64,000 bases of DNA from Rallus limicola (Eukaryota; Chordata; Aves; Gruiformes; Rallidae): contig JAKCOZ010000308.1 of the NCBI GenBank assembly GCA_022605955.1, positions 62,001 through 126,000 of the forward strand, given 5' to 3'. The notes below the pieces were generated by a model. The model saw nothing but the letters and a program-made list of their open reading frames with translations, searched no databases and had not been told where the DNA came from. Of this stretch, positions 26,851-39,465 are shown one piece after another. A program made the translations under genes and the position numbers. The stretch's first letter is position 1; every line of letters begins with the position of its first letter.

Positions 26851-26994
26851 GGTTTTGAACTGCAGTCTGCTAGGGCCGAGAAAAGCACTGTAGGAGGTAG
26901 CAGGTATGTTCCTTCTTTCTAGGCAAAGGAAAAGGCTGAGAGCCAAAGTGACAGGGTCTGCTTGTGTGTCCTGTTAGGAGGTTTCAGACAAGCT

Positions 26995-29900
26995 ATGCCT
27001 TTCAGTCCTAGCTTCTTTACTTTGGGAGTTATTGCTAGGCGTTTAGCATGTTTTGAACTGCAGTCTGCTAGGGCCGAGAAAAGCACCGTAGGAGCTTCCA
27101 GGCATGTTCCCTCTTTCCAGGCAAAGGAAAAGGCTGAGAGCCAAAGTGACAGGGTCTGCTTGTGTGTCCTGTTAGGAGGTTTCAGACAAGCTATGCCTTT
27201 CAGTCCTAGCTTCTTTACTTTGGGAGTTATTGCTGGACGTTTAGCAAGTTTTGAACTGCAGTCTGCTAGGGCCGAGAAAAGCACCGTAGGAGTTTCCAGG
27301 CATGTTCCCTCTTTCCAGGCAAAGGAAAAGGCTGAGAGCCAAAGTGACAGGGTCTGCTTGTGTGTCCTGTTAGGAGGTTTCAGACAAGCTATGCCTTTCA
27401 GTCCTAGCTTCTTTACTTTGGGAGTTATTGCTGGACGTTTAGCATGTTTTGAACTGCAGTCTGCTAGGGCCGAGAAAAGCACTGTAGGAGGTAGCAGGTA
27501 TGTTCCTTCTTTCCAGGCAAAGGAAAAGGCTGAGAGCCAAAGTGACAGGGTCTGCTTGTGTGTCCTGTTAGGAGGTTTCAGACAAGCTATGCCTTTCAGT
27601 CCTAGCTTCTTTACTTTGGGAGTTATTGCTAGGCGTTTAGCATGTTTTGAACTGCAGTCTGCTAGGGCCGAGAAAAGCACCGTAGGAGGTTCCAGGCATG
27701 TTCCCTCTTTCCAGGCAAAGGAAAAGGCTGAGAGCCAAAGTGACAGGGTCTGCTTGTGTGTCCTGTTAGGAGGTTTCAGACAAGCTATGCCTTTCATGCC
27801 TAGCTTCTTTACTTTGGGAGTTATTGCTGGACGTTTAGCATGTTTAGAACTGCAGTCTGCTAGGGCAGAGAAAAGCACTGTAGGAGGTAGCAGGTATGTT
27901 ACCTCTTTCCAGGCAAAGGAAAAGGCTGAGAGCCAAAGTGACAGGGTTTGCTTGTGTGTCCTGTTAGGAGGTTTCAGACAAGCTATGCCTTTCAGTCCTA
28001 GCTTCTTTACTTTGGGAGTTATTGCTGGACGTTTAGCATGTTTTGAACTGCAGTCTGCTAGGGCCGAGAAAAGCACCGTAGGACGTTCCAGGCATGTTCC
28101 CTCTTTCCAGGCAAAGGAAAAGGCTGAGAGCCAAAGTGACAGGGTCTGCTTGTGTGTCCTGTTAGGAGGTTTCAGACAAGCTATGCCTTTCATGCCATCT
28201 TCTTTACTTTAGGAGTTACTGCTGGACGATTAGCATGTTTTGAACTGCAGTCTGCTAGGGCCGAGAAAAGCACTGTAGGAGGTAGCAGGTATGTTCCTTC
28301 TTTCCAGGCAAAGGAAAAGGCTGAGAGCCAAAATGACAGGGTCTGCTTGTGTGTCCTGTTAGGAGGTTTCAGACAAGCTATGCCTTTCAGTCCTAGCTTC
28401 TTTACTTTGGGAGTTATTGCTGGACGTTTAGCATGTTTTGAACTGCAGTCTGCTAGGGCTGAGAAAAGCACCGTAGGAGGTTCCAGGCATGTTCCCTCTT
28501 TCCAGGCAAAGGAAAAGCCTGAGAGCCAAAGTGACAGGGTCTGCTTGTGTGTCCTGTTAGGAGGTTTCAGACAAGCTATGCCTTTCATGCCTAGCTTCTT
28601 TACTTTGGGAGTTATTGCTGGACGTTTAGCATGTTTTGAACTGCAGTCTGCTAGGGCCGAGAAAAGCACCGTAGGAGGTTCCAGGCATGTTCCCTCTTTC
28701 CAGGCAAAGGAAAAGGCTGAGAGCCAAAGTGACAGGGTCTGCTTGTGTGTCCTGTTAGGAGGTTTCAGACAAGCTATGCCTTTCAGTCCTAGCTTCTTTA
28801 CTTTGGGAGTTATTGCTGGACGTTTAGCATGTTTTGAACTGCAGTCTGCTAGGGCTGAGAAAAGCACCGTAGGAGGTTCCAGGCATGTTCCCTCTTTCCA
28901 GGCAAAGGAAAAGCCTGAGAGCCAAAGTGACAGGGTCTGCTTGTGTGTCCTGTTAGGAGGTTTCAGACAAGCTATGCCTTTCATGCCTAGCTTCTTTACT
29001 TTGGGAGTTATTGCTGGACGTTTAGCATGTTTTGAACTGCAGTCTGCTAGGGCCGAGAAAAGCACCGTAGGAGGTTCCAGGCATGTTCCCTCTTTCCAGG
29101 CAAAGGAAAAGGCTGAGAGCCAAAGTGACAGGGTCTGCTTGTGTGTCCTGTTAGGAGGTTTCAGACAAGCTATGCCTTTCATGCCTAGCTTCTTTACTTT
29201 GGGAGTTATTGCTGGACGTTTAGCATGTTTTGAACTGCAGTCTGCTAGGGCCGAGAAAAGCACTGTAGGAGGTAGCAGGTATGTTCCTTCTTTCCAGGCA
29301 AAGGAAAAGGCTGAGAGCCAAAGTGACAGGGTCTGCTTGTGTGTCCTGTTAGGAGGTTTCAGACAAGCTATGCCTTTCAGTCCTAGCTTCTTTACTTTGG
29401 GAGTTATTGCTGGACGTTTAGCATGTTTTGAACTGCAGTCTGCTAGGGCCGAGAAAAGCACCGTAGGAGGTTCCAGGCATGTTCCCTCTTTCCAGGCAAA
29501 GGAAAAGGCTGAGAGCCAAAGTGACAGGGTCTGCTTGTGTGTCTTGTTAGGAGGTTTCAGACAAGCTATGCCTTTCAGTCCTAGCTTCTTTACTTTGGGA
29601 GTTATTGCTGGACGTTTAGCATGTTTTGAACTGCAGTCTGCTAGGGCCGAGAAAAGCACCGTAGGAGGTTCCAGGCATGTTCCCTCTTTCCAGGCAAAGG
29701 AAAAGGCTGAGAGCCAAAGTGACAGGGTCTGCTTGTGTGTCCTGTTAGGAGGTTTCAGACAAGCTATGCCTTTCAGTCCTAGCTTCTTTACTTTGGGAGT
29801 TATTGCTGGACGTTTAGCATGTTTTGAACTGCAGTCTGCTAGGGCCGAGAAAAGCACCGTAGGAGCTTCCAGGCATGTTCCCTCTTTCCAGGCAAAGGAA

Positions 29901-31745
29901 AAGGCTGAGAGCCAAAGTGACAGGGTCTGCTTGTGTGTCCTGTTAGGAGGTTTCAGACAAGCTATGCCTTTCATGCCTAGCTTCTTTACTTTGGGAGTTA
30001 TTGCTGGACGTTTAGCATGTTTTGAACTGCAGTCTGCTAGGGCCGAGAAAAGCACTGTAGGAGGTAGCAGGTATGTTCCTTCTTTCCAGGCAAAGGAAAA
30101 GGCTGAGAGCCAAAGTGACAGGGTCTGCTTGTGTGTCCTGTTAGGAGGTTTCAGACAAGCTATGCCTTTCAGTCCTAGCTTCTTTACTTTGGGAGTTATT
30201 GCTGGACGTTTAGCATGTTTTGAACTGCAGTCTGCTAGGGCCGAGAAAAGCACCGTAGGAGGTTCCAGGCATGTTCCCTCTTTCCAGGCAAAGGAAAAGG
30301 CTGAGAGCCAAAGTGACAGGGTCTGCTTGTGTGTCCTGTTAGGAGGTTTCAGACAAGCTATGCCTTTCAGTCCTAGCTTCTTTACTTTGGGAGTTATTGC
30401 TGGACGTTTAGCATGTTTTGAACTGCAGTCTGCTAGGGCCGAGAAAAGCACCGTAGGAGGTTCCAGGCATGTTCCCTCTTTCCAGGCAAAGGAAAAGGCT
30501 GAGAGCCAAAGTGACAGGGTCTGCTTGTGTGTCCTGTTAGGAGGTTTCAGACAAGCTATGCCTTTCAGTCCTAGCTTCTTTACTTTGGGAGTTATTGCTG
30601 GACGTTTAGCATGTTTTGAACTGCAGTCTGCTAGGGCCGAGAAAAGCACCGTAGGAGGTTCCAGGCATGTTCCCTCTTTCCAGGCAAAGGAAAAGGCTGA
30701 GAGCCAAAGTGACAGGGTCTGCTTGTGTGTCCTGTTATAAGGTTTCAGACAAGCTATGCCTTTCAGTCCTAGCTTCTTTACTTTGGGAGTTATTGCTGGA
30801 CGTTTAGCATGTTTTGAACTGCAGTCTGCTAGGGCCGAGAAAAGCACTGTAGGAGGTAGCGGGTATTTTCCTTCTTTCCAGGCAAAGGAAAAGGCTGAGA
30901 GCCAAAGTGACAGGGTCTGCTTGTGTGTCCTGTTAGGAGGTTTCAGACAAGCTATGCCTTTCATGCCTAGCTTCTTTACTTTGGGAGTTATTGCTGGACG
31001 TTTAGCATGTTTTGAACTGCAGTCTGCTAGGGCCGAGAAAAGCACCGTAGGAGGTTCCAGGCATGTTCCCTCTTTCCAGGCAAAGGAAAAGGCTGAGAGC
31101 CAAAGTGACAGGGTCTGCTTGTGTGTCCTGTTAGGAGGTTTCAGACAAGCTATGCCTTTCAGTCCTAGCTTCTTTACTTTGGGAGTTATTGCTGGACGTT
31201 TAGCATGTTTTGAACTGCAGTCTGCTAGGGCCGAGAAAAGCACTGTAGGAGGTAGCAGGTATGTTCCTTCTTTCCAGGCAAAGGAAAAGGCTGAGAGCCA
31301 AAGTGACAGGGTCTGCTTGTGTGTCCTGTTAGGAGGTTTCAGACAAGCTATGCCTTTCATGCCTAGCTTCTTTACTTTGGGAGTTATTGCTGGACGTTTA
31401 GCATGTTTTGAACTGCAGTCTGCTAGGGCCGAGAAAAGCACCGTAGGAGGTTCCAGGCATGTTCCCTCTTTCCAGGCAAAGGAAAAGGCTGAGAGCCAAA
31501 GTGACAGGGTCTGCTTGTGTGTCCTGTTAGGAGGTTTCAGACAAGCTATGCCTTTCATGCCTAGCTTCTTTACTTTGGGAGTTATTGCTGGACGTTTAGC
31601 ATGTTTTGAACTGCAGTCTGCTAGGGCCGAGAAAAGCACCGTAGGAGGTTCCAGGCATGTTCCCTCTTTCCAGGCAAAGGAAAAGGCTGAGAGCCAAAGT
31701 GACAGGGTCTGCTTGTGTGTCCTGTTAGGAGGTTTCAGACAAGCT
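26995..31745 (+). repeat. Large tandem unit 1: 24 monomers, 4,751 bp
   Basis: This unit opens with the rare TTGCTAGGCG monomer (near 27,034) and ends just before that variant reappears near 31,785. It contains a 197-bp monomer starting at 28,183 (GCCATCTTCTTT, then TTTAGGAGTTACTGCTGGACGA), the GGGCTGAG and AAAGCCTGAG variants, GTCTTGTTAG near 29,542, and GTAGCGGGTATTTTCC near 30,856. All of these recur in order in the next unit. Compared with that unit it has five more monomers: three between 27,391 and about 27,985, and a duplicated dimer at 28,380-29,171. The left boundary is uncertain by about 80 bp (26,923-27,004). Confidence 0.9.
28380..29171 (+). repeat. 396-bp dimer present twice (local expansion)
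   Basis: A two-monomer group is repeated immediately at 28,380-28,775 and 28,776-29,171. The group is an AGT copy with GGGCTGAG and AAAGCCTGAG followed by an ATG H-type copy. The corresponding position in the following unit, 32,537-32,932, has it only once. The unit-to-unit offset falls from 4,157 to 3,761 across this point, which is exactly 396 bp. This is direct evidence of gain or loss of a dimer by unequal exchange or replication slippage. Confidence 0.92.
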
Positions 31746-34700
31746 ATGCCTTTCAGTCCTAGCTTCTTTACTTTGGGAGTTATTGCTAGGCGTTTAGCAT
31801 GTTTTGAACTGCAGTCTGCTAGGGCCGAGAAAAGCACCGTAGGAGCTTCCAGGCATGTTCCCTCTTTCCAGGCAAAGGAAAAGGCTGAGAGCCAAAGTGA
31901 CAGGGTCTGCTTGTGTGTCCTGTTAGGAGGTTTCAGACAAGCTATGCCTTTCAGTCCTAGCTTCTTTACTTTGGGAGTTATTGCTGGACGTTTAGCAAGT
32001 TTTGAACTGCAGTCTGCTAGGGCCGAGAAAAGCACCGTAGGAGTTTCCAGGCATGTTCCCTCTTTCCAGGCAAAGGAAAAGGCTGAGAGCCAAAGTGACA
32101 GGGTTTGCTTGTGTGTCCTGTTAGGAGGTTTCAGACAAGCTATGCCTTTCAGTCCTAGCTTCTTTACTTTGGGAGTTATTGCTGGACGTTTAGCATGTTT
32201 TGAACTGCAGTCTGCTAGGGCCGAGAAAAGCACCGTAGGACGTTCCAGGCATGTTCCCTCTTTCCAGGCAAAGGAAAAGGCTGAGAGCCAAAGTGACAGG
32301 GTCTGCTTGTGTGTCCTGTTAGGAGGTTTCAGACAAGCTATGCCTTTCATGCCATCCTCTTTACTTTAGGAGTTACTGCTGGACGATTAGCATGTTTTGA
32401 ACTGCAGTCTGCTAGGGCCGAGAAAAGCACTGTAGGAGGTAGCAGGTATGTTCCTTCTTTCCAGGCAAAGGAAAAGGCTGAGAGCCAAAATGACAGGGTC
32501 TGCTTGTGTGTCCTGTTAGGAGGTTTCAGACAAGCTATGCCTTTCAGTCCTAGCTTCTTTACTTTGGGAGTTATTGCTGGACGTTTAGCATGTTTTGAAC
32601 TGCAGTCTGCTAGGGCTGAGAAAAGCACCGTAGGAGGTTCCAGGCATGTTCCCTCTTTCCAGGCAAAGGAAAAGCCTGAGAGCCAAAGTGACAGGGTCTG
32701 CTTGTGTGTCCTGTTAGGAGGTTTCAGACAAGCTATGCCTTTCATGCCTAGCTTCTTTACTTTGGGAGTTATTGCTGGACGTTTAGCATGTTTTGAACTG
32801 CAGTCTGCTAGGGCCGAGAAAAGCACCGTAGGAGGTTCCAGGCATGTTCCCTCTTTCCAGGCAAAGGAAAAGGCTGAGAGCCAAAGTGACAGGGTCTGCT
32901 TGTGTGTCCTGTTAGGAGGTTTCAGACAAGCTATGCCTTTCATGCCTAGCTTCTTTACTTTGGGAGTTATTGCTGGACGTTTAGCATGTTTTGAACTGCA
33001 GTCTGCTAGGGCCGAGAAAAGCACTGTAGGAGGTAGCAGGTATGTTCCTTCTTTCCAGGCAAAGGAAAAGGCTGAGAGCCAAAGTGACAGGGTCTGCTTG
33101 TGTGTCCTGTTAGGAGGTTTCAGACAAGCTATGCCTTTCAGTCCTAGCTTCTTTACTTTGGGAGTTATTGCTGGACGTTTAGCATGTTTTGAACTGCAGT
33201 CTGCTAGGGCCGAGAAAAGCACCGTAGGAGGTTCCAGGCATGTTCCCTCTTTCCAGGCAAAGGAAAAGGCTGAGAGCCAAAGTGACAGGGTCTGCTTGTG
33301 TGTCTTGTTAGGAGGTTTCAGACAAGCTATGCCTTTCAGTCCTAGCTTCTTTACTTTGGGAGTTATTGCTGGACGTTTAGCATGTTTTGAACTGCAGTCT
33401 GCTAGGGCCGAGAAAAGCACCGTAGGAGGTTCCAGGCATGTTCCCTCTTTCCAGGCAAAGGAAAAGGCTGAGAGCCAAAGTGACAGGGTCTGCTTGTGTG
33501 TCCTGTTAGGAGGTTTCAGACAAGCTATGCCTTTCAGTCCTAGCTTCTTTACTTTGGGAGTTATTGCTGGACGTTTAGCATGTTTTGAACTGCAGTCTGC
33601 TAGGGCCGAGAAAAGCACCGTAGGAGCTTCCAGGCATGTTCCCTCTTTCCAGGCAAAGGAAAAGGCTGAGAGCCAAAGTGACAGGGTCTGCTTGTGTGTC
33701 CTGTTAGGAGGTTTCAGACAAGCTATGCCTTTCATGCCTAGCTTCTTTACTTTGGGAGTTATTGCTGGACGTTTAGCATGTTTTGAACTGCAGTCTGCTA
33801 GGGCCGAGAAAAGCACTGTAGGAGGTAGCAGGTATGTTCCTTCTTTCCAGGCAAAGGAAAAGGCTGAGAGCCAAAGTGACAGGGTCTGCTTGTGTGTCCT
33901 GTTAGGAGGTTTCAGACAAGCTATGCCTTTCAGTCCTAGCTTCTTTACTTTGGGAGTTATTGCTGGACGTTTAGCATGTTTTGAACTGCAGTCTGCTAGG
34001 GCCGAGAAAAGCACCGTAGGAGGTTCCAGGCATGTTCCCTCTTTCCAGGCAAAGGAAAAGGCTGAGAGCCAAAGTGACAGGGTCTGCTTGTGTGTCCTGT
34101 TAGGAGGTTTCAGACAAGCTATGCCTTTCAGTCCTAGCTTCTTTACTTTGGGAGTTATTGCTGGACGTTTAGCATGTTTTGAACTGCAGTCTGCTAGGGC
34201 CGAGAAAAGCACCGTAGGAGGTTCCAGGCATGTTCCCTCTTTCCAGGCAAAGGAAAAGGCTGAGAGCCAAAGTGACAGGGTCTGCTTGTGTGTCCTGTTA
34301 GGAGGTTTCAGACAAGCTATGCCTTTCAGTCCTAGCTTCTTTACTTTGGGAGTTATTGCTGGACGTTTAGCATGTTTTGAACTGCAGTCTGCTAGGGCCG
34401 AGAAAAGCACCGTAGGAGGTTCCAGGCATGTTCCCTCTTTCCAGGCAAAGGAAAAGGCTGAGAGCCAAAGTGACAGGGTCTGCTTGTGTGTCCTGTTATA
34501 AGGTTTCAGACAAGCTATGCCTTTCAGTCCTAGCTTCTTTACTTTGGGAGTTATTGCTGGACGTTTAGCATGTTTTGAACTGCAGTCTGCTAGGGCCGAG
34601 AAAAGCACTGTAGGAGGTAGCGGGTATTTTCCTTCTTTCCAGGCAAAGGAAAAGGCTGAGAGCCAAAGTGACAGGGTCTGCTTGTGTGTCCTGTTAGGAG

Positions 34701-35500
34701 GTTTCAGACAAGCTATGCCTTTCATGCCTAGCTTCTTTACTTTGGGAGTTATTGCTGGACGTTTAGCATGTTTTGAACTGCAGTCTGCTAGGGCCGAGAA
34801 AAGCACCGTAGGAGGTTCCAGGCATGTTCCCTCTTTCCAGGCAAAGGAAAAGGCTGAGAGCCAAAGTGACAGGGTCTGCTTGTGTGTCCTGTTAGGAGGT
34901 TTCAGACAAGCTATGCCTTTCAGTCCTAGCTTCTTTACTTTGGGAGTTATTGCTGGACGTTTAGCATGTTTTGAACTGCAGTCTGCTAGGGCCGAGAAAA
35001 GCACTGTAGGAGGTAGCAGGTATGTTCCTTCTTTCCAGGCAAAGGAAAAGGCTGAGAGCCAAAGTGACAGGGTCTGCTTGTGTGTCCTGTTAGGAGGTTT
35101 CAGACAAGCTATGCCTTTCATGCCTAGCTTCTTTACTTTGGGAGTTATTGCTGGACGTTTAGCATGTTTTGAACTGCAGTCTGCTAGGGCCGAGAAAAGC
35201 ACCGTAGGAGGTTCCAGGCATGTTCCCTCTTTCCAGGCAAAGGAAAAGGCTGAGAGCCAAAGTGACAGGGTCTGCTTGTGTGTCCTGTTAGGAGGTTTCA
35301 GACAAGCTATGCCTTTCATGCCTAGCTTCTTTACTTTGGGAGTTATTGCTGGACGTTTAGCATGTTTTGAACTGCAGTCTGCTAGGGCCGAGAAAAGCAC
35401 CGTAGGAGGTTCCAGGCATGTTCCCTCTTTCCAGGCAAAGGAAAAGGCTGAGAGCCAAAGTGACAGGGTCTGCTTGTGTGTCCTGTTAGGAGGTTTCAGA
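31746..35500 (+). repeat. Large tandem unit 2: 19 monomers, about 3,755 bp
   Basis: This is the second version of the preceding unit. It carries the same markers in the same order: TTGCTAGGCG near 31,785, GAGTTTCC at 32,041, the 197-bp monomer starting at 32,340, AAAGCCTGAG near 32,673, GTCTTGTTAG near 33,303 and GTAGCGGGTATTTTCC near 34,617. It differs by T to C within GCCATCCTC (about 32,354), by lacking three monomers after its second, and by lacking one copy of the dimer. It ends at a 2-bp deletion (CAGACGCTATG) near 35,500, where the next HOR family begins. Confidence 0.9.
32044..32105 (+). repeat. Unequal-crossover junction inside a monomer
   Basis: The monomer at 31,944 starts like the second monomer of unit 1, with GAGTTTCC (T at 32,044 matching the copy near 27,293). 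It ends like the fifth monomer of unit 1, with GGGTTTGC (T at 32,105 matching the copy near 27,948). In unit 1 these two markers sit on different monomers 594 bp apart. The hybrid places an exchange that removed three whole monomers within this stretch of about 60 bp. The reverse direction, a three-monomer insertion in unit 1, is formally possible but would have to recreate both flanking variants. Confidence 0.82.
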
Positions 35501-35702
35501 CGCTATGCCTTTCATGCCTAGCTTCTTTACTTTGGGAGTTATTGCTGGACGTTTAGCATGTTTTGAACTGCAGTCTGCTAGGGCCGAGAAAAGCACCGTA
35601 GGAGGTTCCAGGCATGTTCCCTCTTTCCAGGCAAAGGAAAAGGCTGAGAGCCAAAGTGACAGGGTCTGCTTGTGTGTCCTGTTATAAGGTTTCAGACAAG
35701 CT

Positions 35703-38700
35703 ATGCCTTTCAGTCCTAGCTTCTTTACTTTGGGAGTTATTGCTGGACGTTTAGCAAGTTTTGAACTGCAGTCTGCTAGGGCCGAGAAAAGCACCGTAGA
35801 AGGTTCCAGGCATGTTCCCTCTTTCCAGGCAAAGGAAAAGGCTGAGAGCCAAAGTGACAGGGTCTGCTTGTGTGTCCTGTTAGGAGGTTTCAGACAAGCT
35901 ATGCCTTTCAGTCCTAGCTTCTTTACTTTGGGAGTTATTGCTGGACGTTTAGCATGTTTTGAACTGCAGTCTGCTAGGGCCGAGAAAAGCACTGTAGGAG
36001 GTTCCAGGCATGTTCCTTCTTTCCAGGCAAAGGAAAAGCCTGAGAGCCAAAGTGACAGGGTCTGCTTGTGTGTCCTGTTAGGAGGTTTCAGACAAGCTAT
36101 GCCATTCAGTCCTAGCTTCTTTACTTTGGGAGTTATTGCTGGACGTTTAGCATGTTTTGAACTGCAGTCTGCTAGGGCCGAGAAAAGCACCGTAGGAGGT
36201 TCCAGGCATGTTCCCTCTTTCCAGGCAAAGGAAAAGGCTGAGAGCCAAAGTGACAGGGTCTGCTTGTGTGTCCTGTTAGGAGGTTTCAGACAAGCTATGC
36301 CTTTCAGTCCTAGCTTCTTTACTTTGGGAGTTATTGCTGGACGTTTAGCATGTTTTGAACTGCAGTCTGCTAGGGCCGAGAAAAGCACCGTAGGAGGTTC
36401 CAGGCATGTTCCCTCTTTCCAGGCAAAGGAAAAGGCTGAGAGCCAAAGTGACAGGGTCTGCTTGTGTGTCCTGTTAGGAGGTTTCAGACAAGCTATGCCT
36501 TTCAGTCCTAGCTTCTTTACTTTGGGAGTTATTGCTGGACGTTTAGCAAGTTTTGAACTGCGGTCTGCTAGGGCCGAGAAAAGCACCGTAGGAGGTTCCA
36601 GGCATGTTCCCTCTTTCCAGGCAAAGGAAAAGGCTGAGAGCCAAAGTGACAGGGTCTGCTTGTGTGTCCTGTTAGGAGGTTTCAGACAAGCTATGCCTTT
36701 CAGTCCTAGCTTCTTTACTTTGGGAGTTATTGCTGGACGTTTAGCATGTTTAGAACTGCAGTCTGCTAGGGCCGAGAAAAGCACCGTAGGAGGTTCCAGG
36801 CATGTTCCCTCTTTCCAGGCAAAGGAAAAGGCTGAGAGCCAAAGTGACAGGGTCTGCTTGTGTGTCCTGTTAGGAGGTTTCAGACAAGCTATGCCTTTCA
36901 TGCCTAGCTTCTTTACTTTGGGAGTTATTGCTGGACGTTTAGCATGTTTTGAACTGCAGTCTGCTAGGGCCGAGAAAAGCACCGTAGGAGCTTCCAGGCA
37001 TGTTCCCTCTTTCCAGGCAAAGGAAAAGGCTGAGAGCCAAAGTGACAGGGTCTGCTTGTGTGTCCTGTTAGGAGGTTTCAGACAAGCTATGCCTTTCATG
37101 CCTAGCTTCTTTACTTTGGGAGTTATTGCTGGACGTTTAGCATGTTTTGAACTGCAGTCTGCTAGGGCCGAGAAAAGCACCGTAGGAGGTTCCAGGCATG
37201 TTCCCTCTTTCCAGGCAAAGGAAAAGGCTGAGAGCCAAAGTGACAGGGTCTGCTTGTGTGTCCTGTTAGGAGGTTTCAGACAAGCTATGCCTTTCAGTCC
37301 TAGCTTCTTTACTTTGGGAGTTATTGCTGGACGTTTAGCATGTTTTGAACTGCAGTCTGCTAGGGCCGAGAAAAGCACTGTAGGAGGTAGTAGGTATGTT
37401 CCTTCTTTCCAGGCAAAGGAAAAGGCTGAGAGCCAAAGTGACAGGGTCTGCTTGTGTGTCCTGTTAGGAGGTTTCAGACAAGCTATGCCTTTCAGTCCTA
37501 GCTTCTTTACTTTGGGAGTTATTGCTGGACGTTTAGCATGTTTTGAACTGCAGTCTGCTAGGGCCGAGAAAAGCACCGTAGGAGCTTCCAGGCATGTTCC
37601 CTCTTTCCAGGCAAAGGAAAAGGCTGAGAGCCAAAATTGACAGGGTCTGCTTGTGTGTCCTGTTAGGAGGTTTCAGACAAGCTATGCCTTTCAGTCCTAG
37701 CTTCTTTACTTTGGGAGTTATTGCTGGACGTTTAGCAAGTTTTGAACTGCGGTCTGCTAGGGCCGAGAAAAGCACCGTAGGAGGTTCCAGGCATGTTCCC
37801 TCTTTCCAGGCAAAGGAAAAGGCTGAGAGCCAAAGTGACAGGGTCTGCTTGTGTGTCCTGTTAGGAGGTTTCAGACAAGCTATGCCTTTCAGTCCTAGCT
37901 TCTTTACTTTGGGAGTTATTGCTGGACGTTTAGCATGTTTAGAACTGCAGTCTGCTAGGGCCGAGAAAAGCACCGTAGGAGGTTCCAGGCATGTTCCCTC
38001 TTTCCAGGCAAAGGAAAAGGCTGAGAGCCAAAGTGACAGGGTCTGCTTGTGTGTCCTGTTAGGAGGTTTCAGACAAGCTATGCCTTTCATGCCTAGCTTC
38101 TTTACTTTGGGAGTTATTGCTGGACGTTTAGCATGTTTTGAACTGCAGTCTGCTAGGGCCGAGAAAAGCACCGTAGGAGCTTCCAGGCATGTTCCCTCTT
38201 TCCAGGCAAAGGAAAAGGCTGAGAGCCAAAGTGACAGGGTCTGCTTGTGTGTCCTGTTAGGAGGTTTCAGACAAGCTATGCCTTTCAGTCCTAGCTTCTT
38301 TACTTTGGGAGTTATTGCTGGACGTTTAGCAAGTTTTGAACTGCGGTCTGCTAGGGCCGAGAAAAGCACCGTAGGAGGTTCCAGGCATGTTCCCTCTTTC
38401 CAGGCAAAGGAAAAGGCTGAGAGCCAAAGTGACAGGGTCTGCTTGTGTGTCCTGTTAGGAGGTTTCAGACAAGCTATGCCTTTCAGTCCTAGCTTCTTTA
38501 CTTTGGGAGTTATTGCTGGACGTTTAGCATGTTTTGAACTGCAGTCTGCTAGGGCCGAGAAAAGCACCGTAGGAGGTTCCAGGCATGTTCCCTCTTTCCA
38601 GGCAAAGGAAAAGGCTGAGAGCCAAAGTGACAGGGTCTGCTTGTGTGTCCTGTTAGGAGGTTTCAGACAAGCTATGCCTTTCAGTCCTAGCTTCTTTACT

Positions 38701-39465
38701 TTGGGAGTTATTGCTGGACGTTTAGCATGTTTTGAACTGCAGTCTGCTAGGGCCGAGAAAAGCACTGTAGGAGGTAGCAGGTATGTTCCTTCTTTCCAGG
38801 CAAAGGAAAAGGCTGAGAGCCAAAGTGACAGGGTCTGCTTGTGTGTCCTGTTAGGAGGTTTCAGACAAGCTATGCCTTTCAGTCCTAGCTTCTTTACTTT
38901 GGGAGTTATTGCTGGACGTTTAGCATGTTTTGAACTGCAGTCTGCTAGGGCCGAGAAAAGCACTGTAGGAGGTTCCAGGCATGTTCCTTCTTTCCAGGCA
39001 AAGGAAAAGGCTGAGAGCCAAAGTGACAGGGTCTGCTTGTGTGTCCTGTTAGGAGGTTTCAGACAAGCTATGCCATTCAGTCCTAGCTTCTTTACTTTGG
39101 GAGTTATTGCTGGACGTTTAGCATGTTTTGAACTGCAGTCTGCTAGGGCCGAGAAAAGCACCGTAGGAGGTTTTAGGCATGTTCCCTCTTTCCAGGCAAA
39201 GGAAAAGGCTGAGAGCCAAAGTGACAGGGTCTGCTTGTGTGTCCTGTTAGGAGGTTTCAGACAAGCTATGCCTTTCATGCCTAGCTTCTTTACTTTGGGA
39301 GTTATTGCTGGACGTTTAGCATGTTTTGAACTGCAGTCTGCTAGGGCCGAGAAAAGCACCGTAGGAGGTTCCAGGCATGTTCCCTCTTTCCAGGCAAAGG
39401 AAAAGGCTGAGAGCCAAAGTGACAGGGTCTGCTTGTGTGTCCTGTTATAAGGTTTCAGACAAGCT
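35703..39465 (+). repeat. 19-monomer HOR unit, first copy (3,763 bp)
   Basis: This unit is bounded by TATAAGG junctions near 35,684 and 39,447. Monomers 5 to 19 line up one for one with those of the following unit. They include the order G68 copy, TTTAGAACTG copy, ATG copy with GAGCTTCC, and the terminal series ending in a GGTTTTAGG monomer (39,170) and an ATG H-type monomer. Monomers 1 to 4 differ from the next unit, so the strict tandem match starts near 36,400-36,495. A one-base insertion (CCAAAATTGACAGG near 37,636) makes this unit 3,763 rather than 3,762 bp. Confidence 0.9.
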
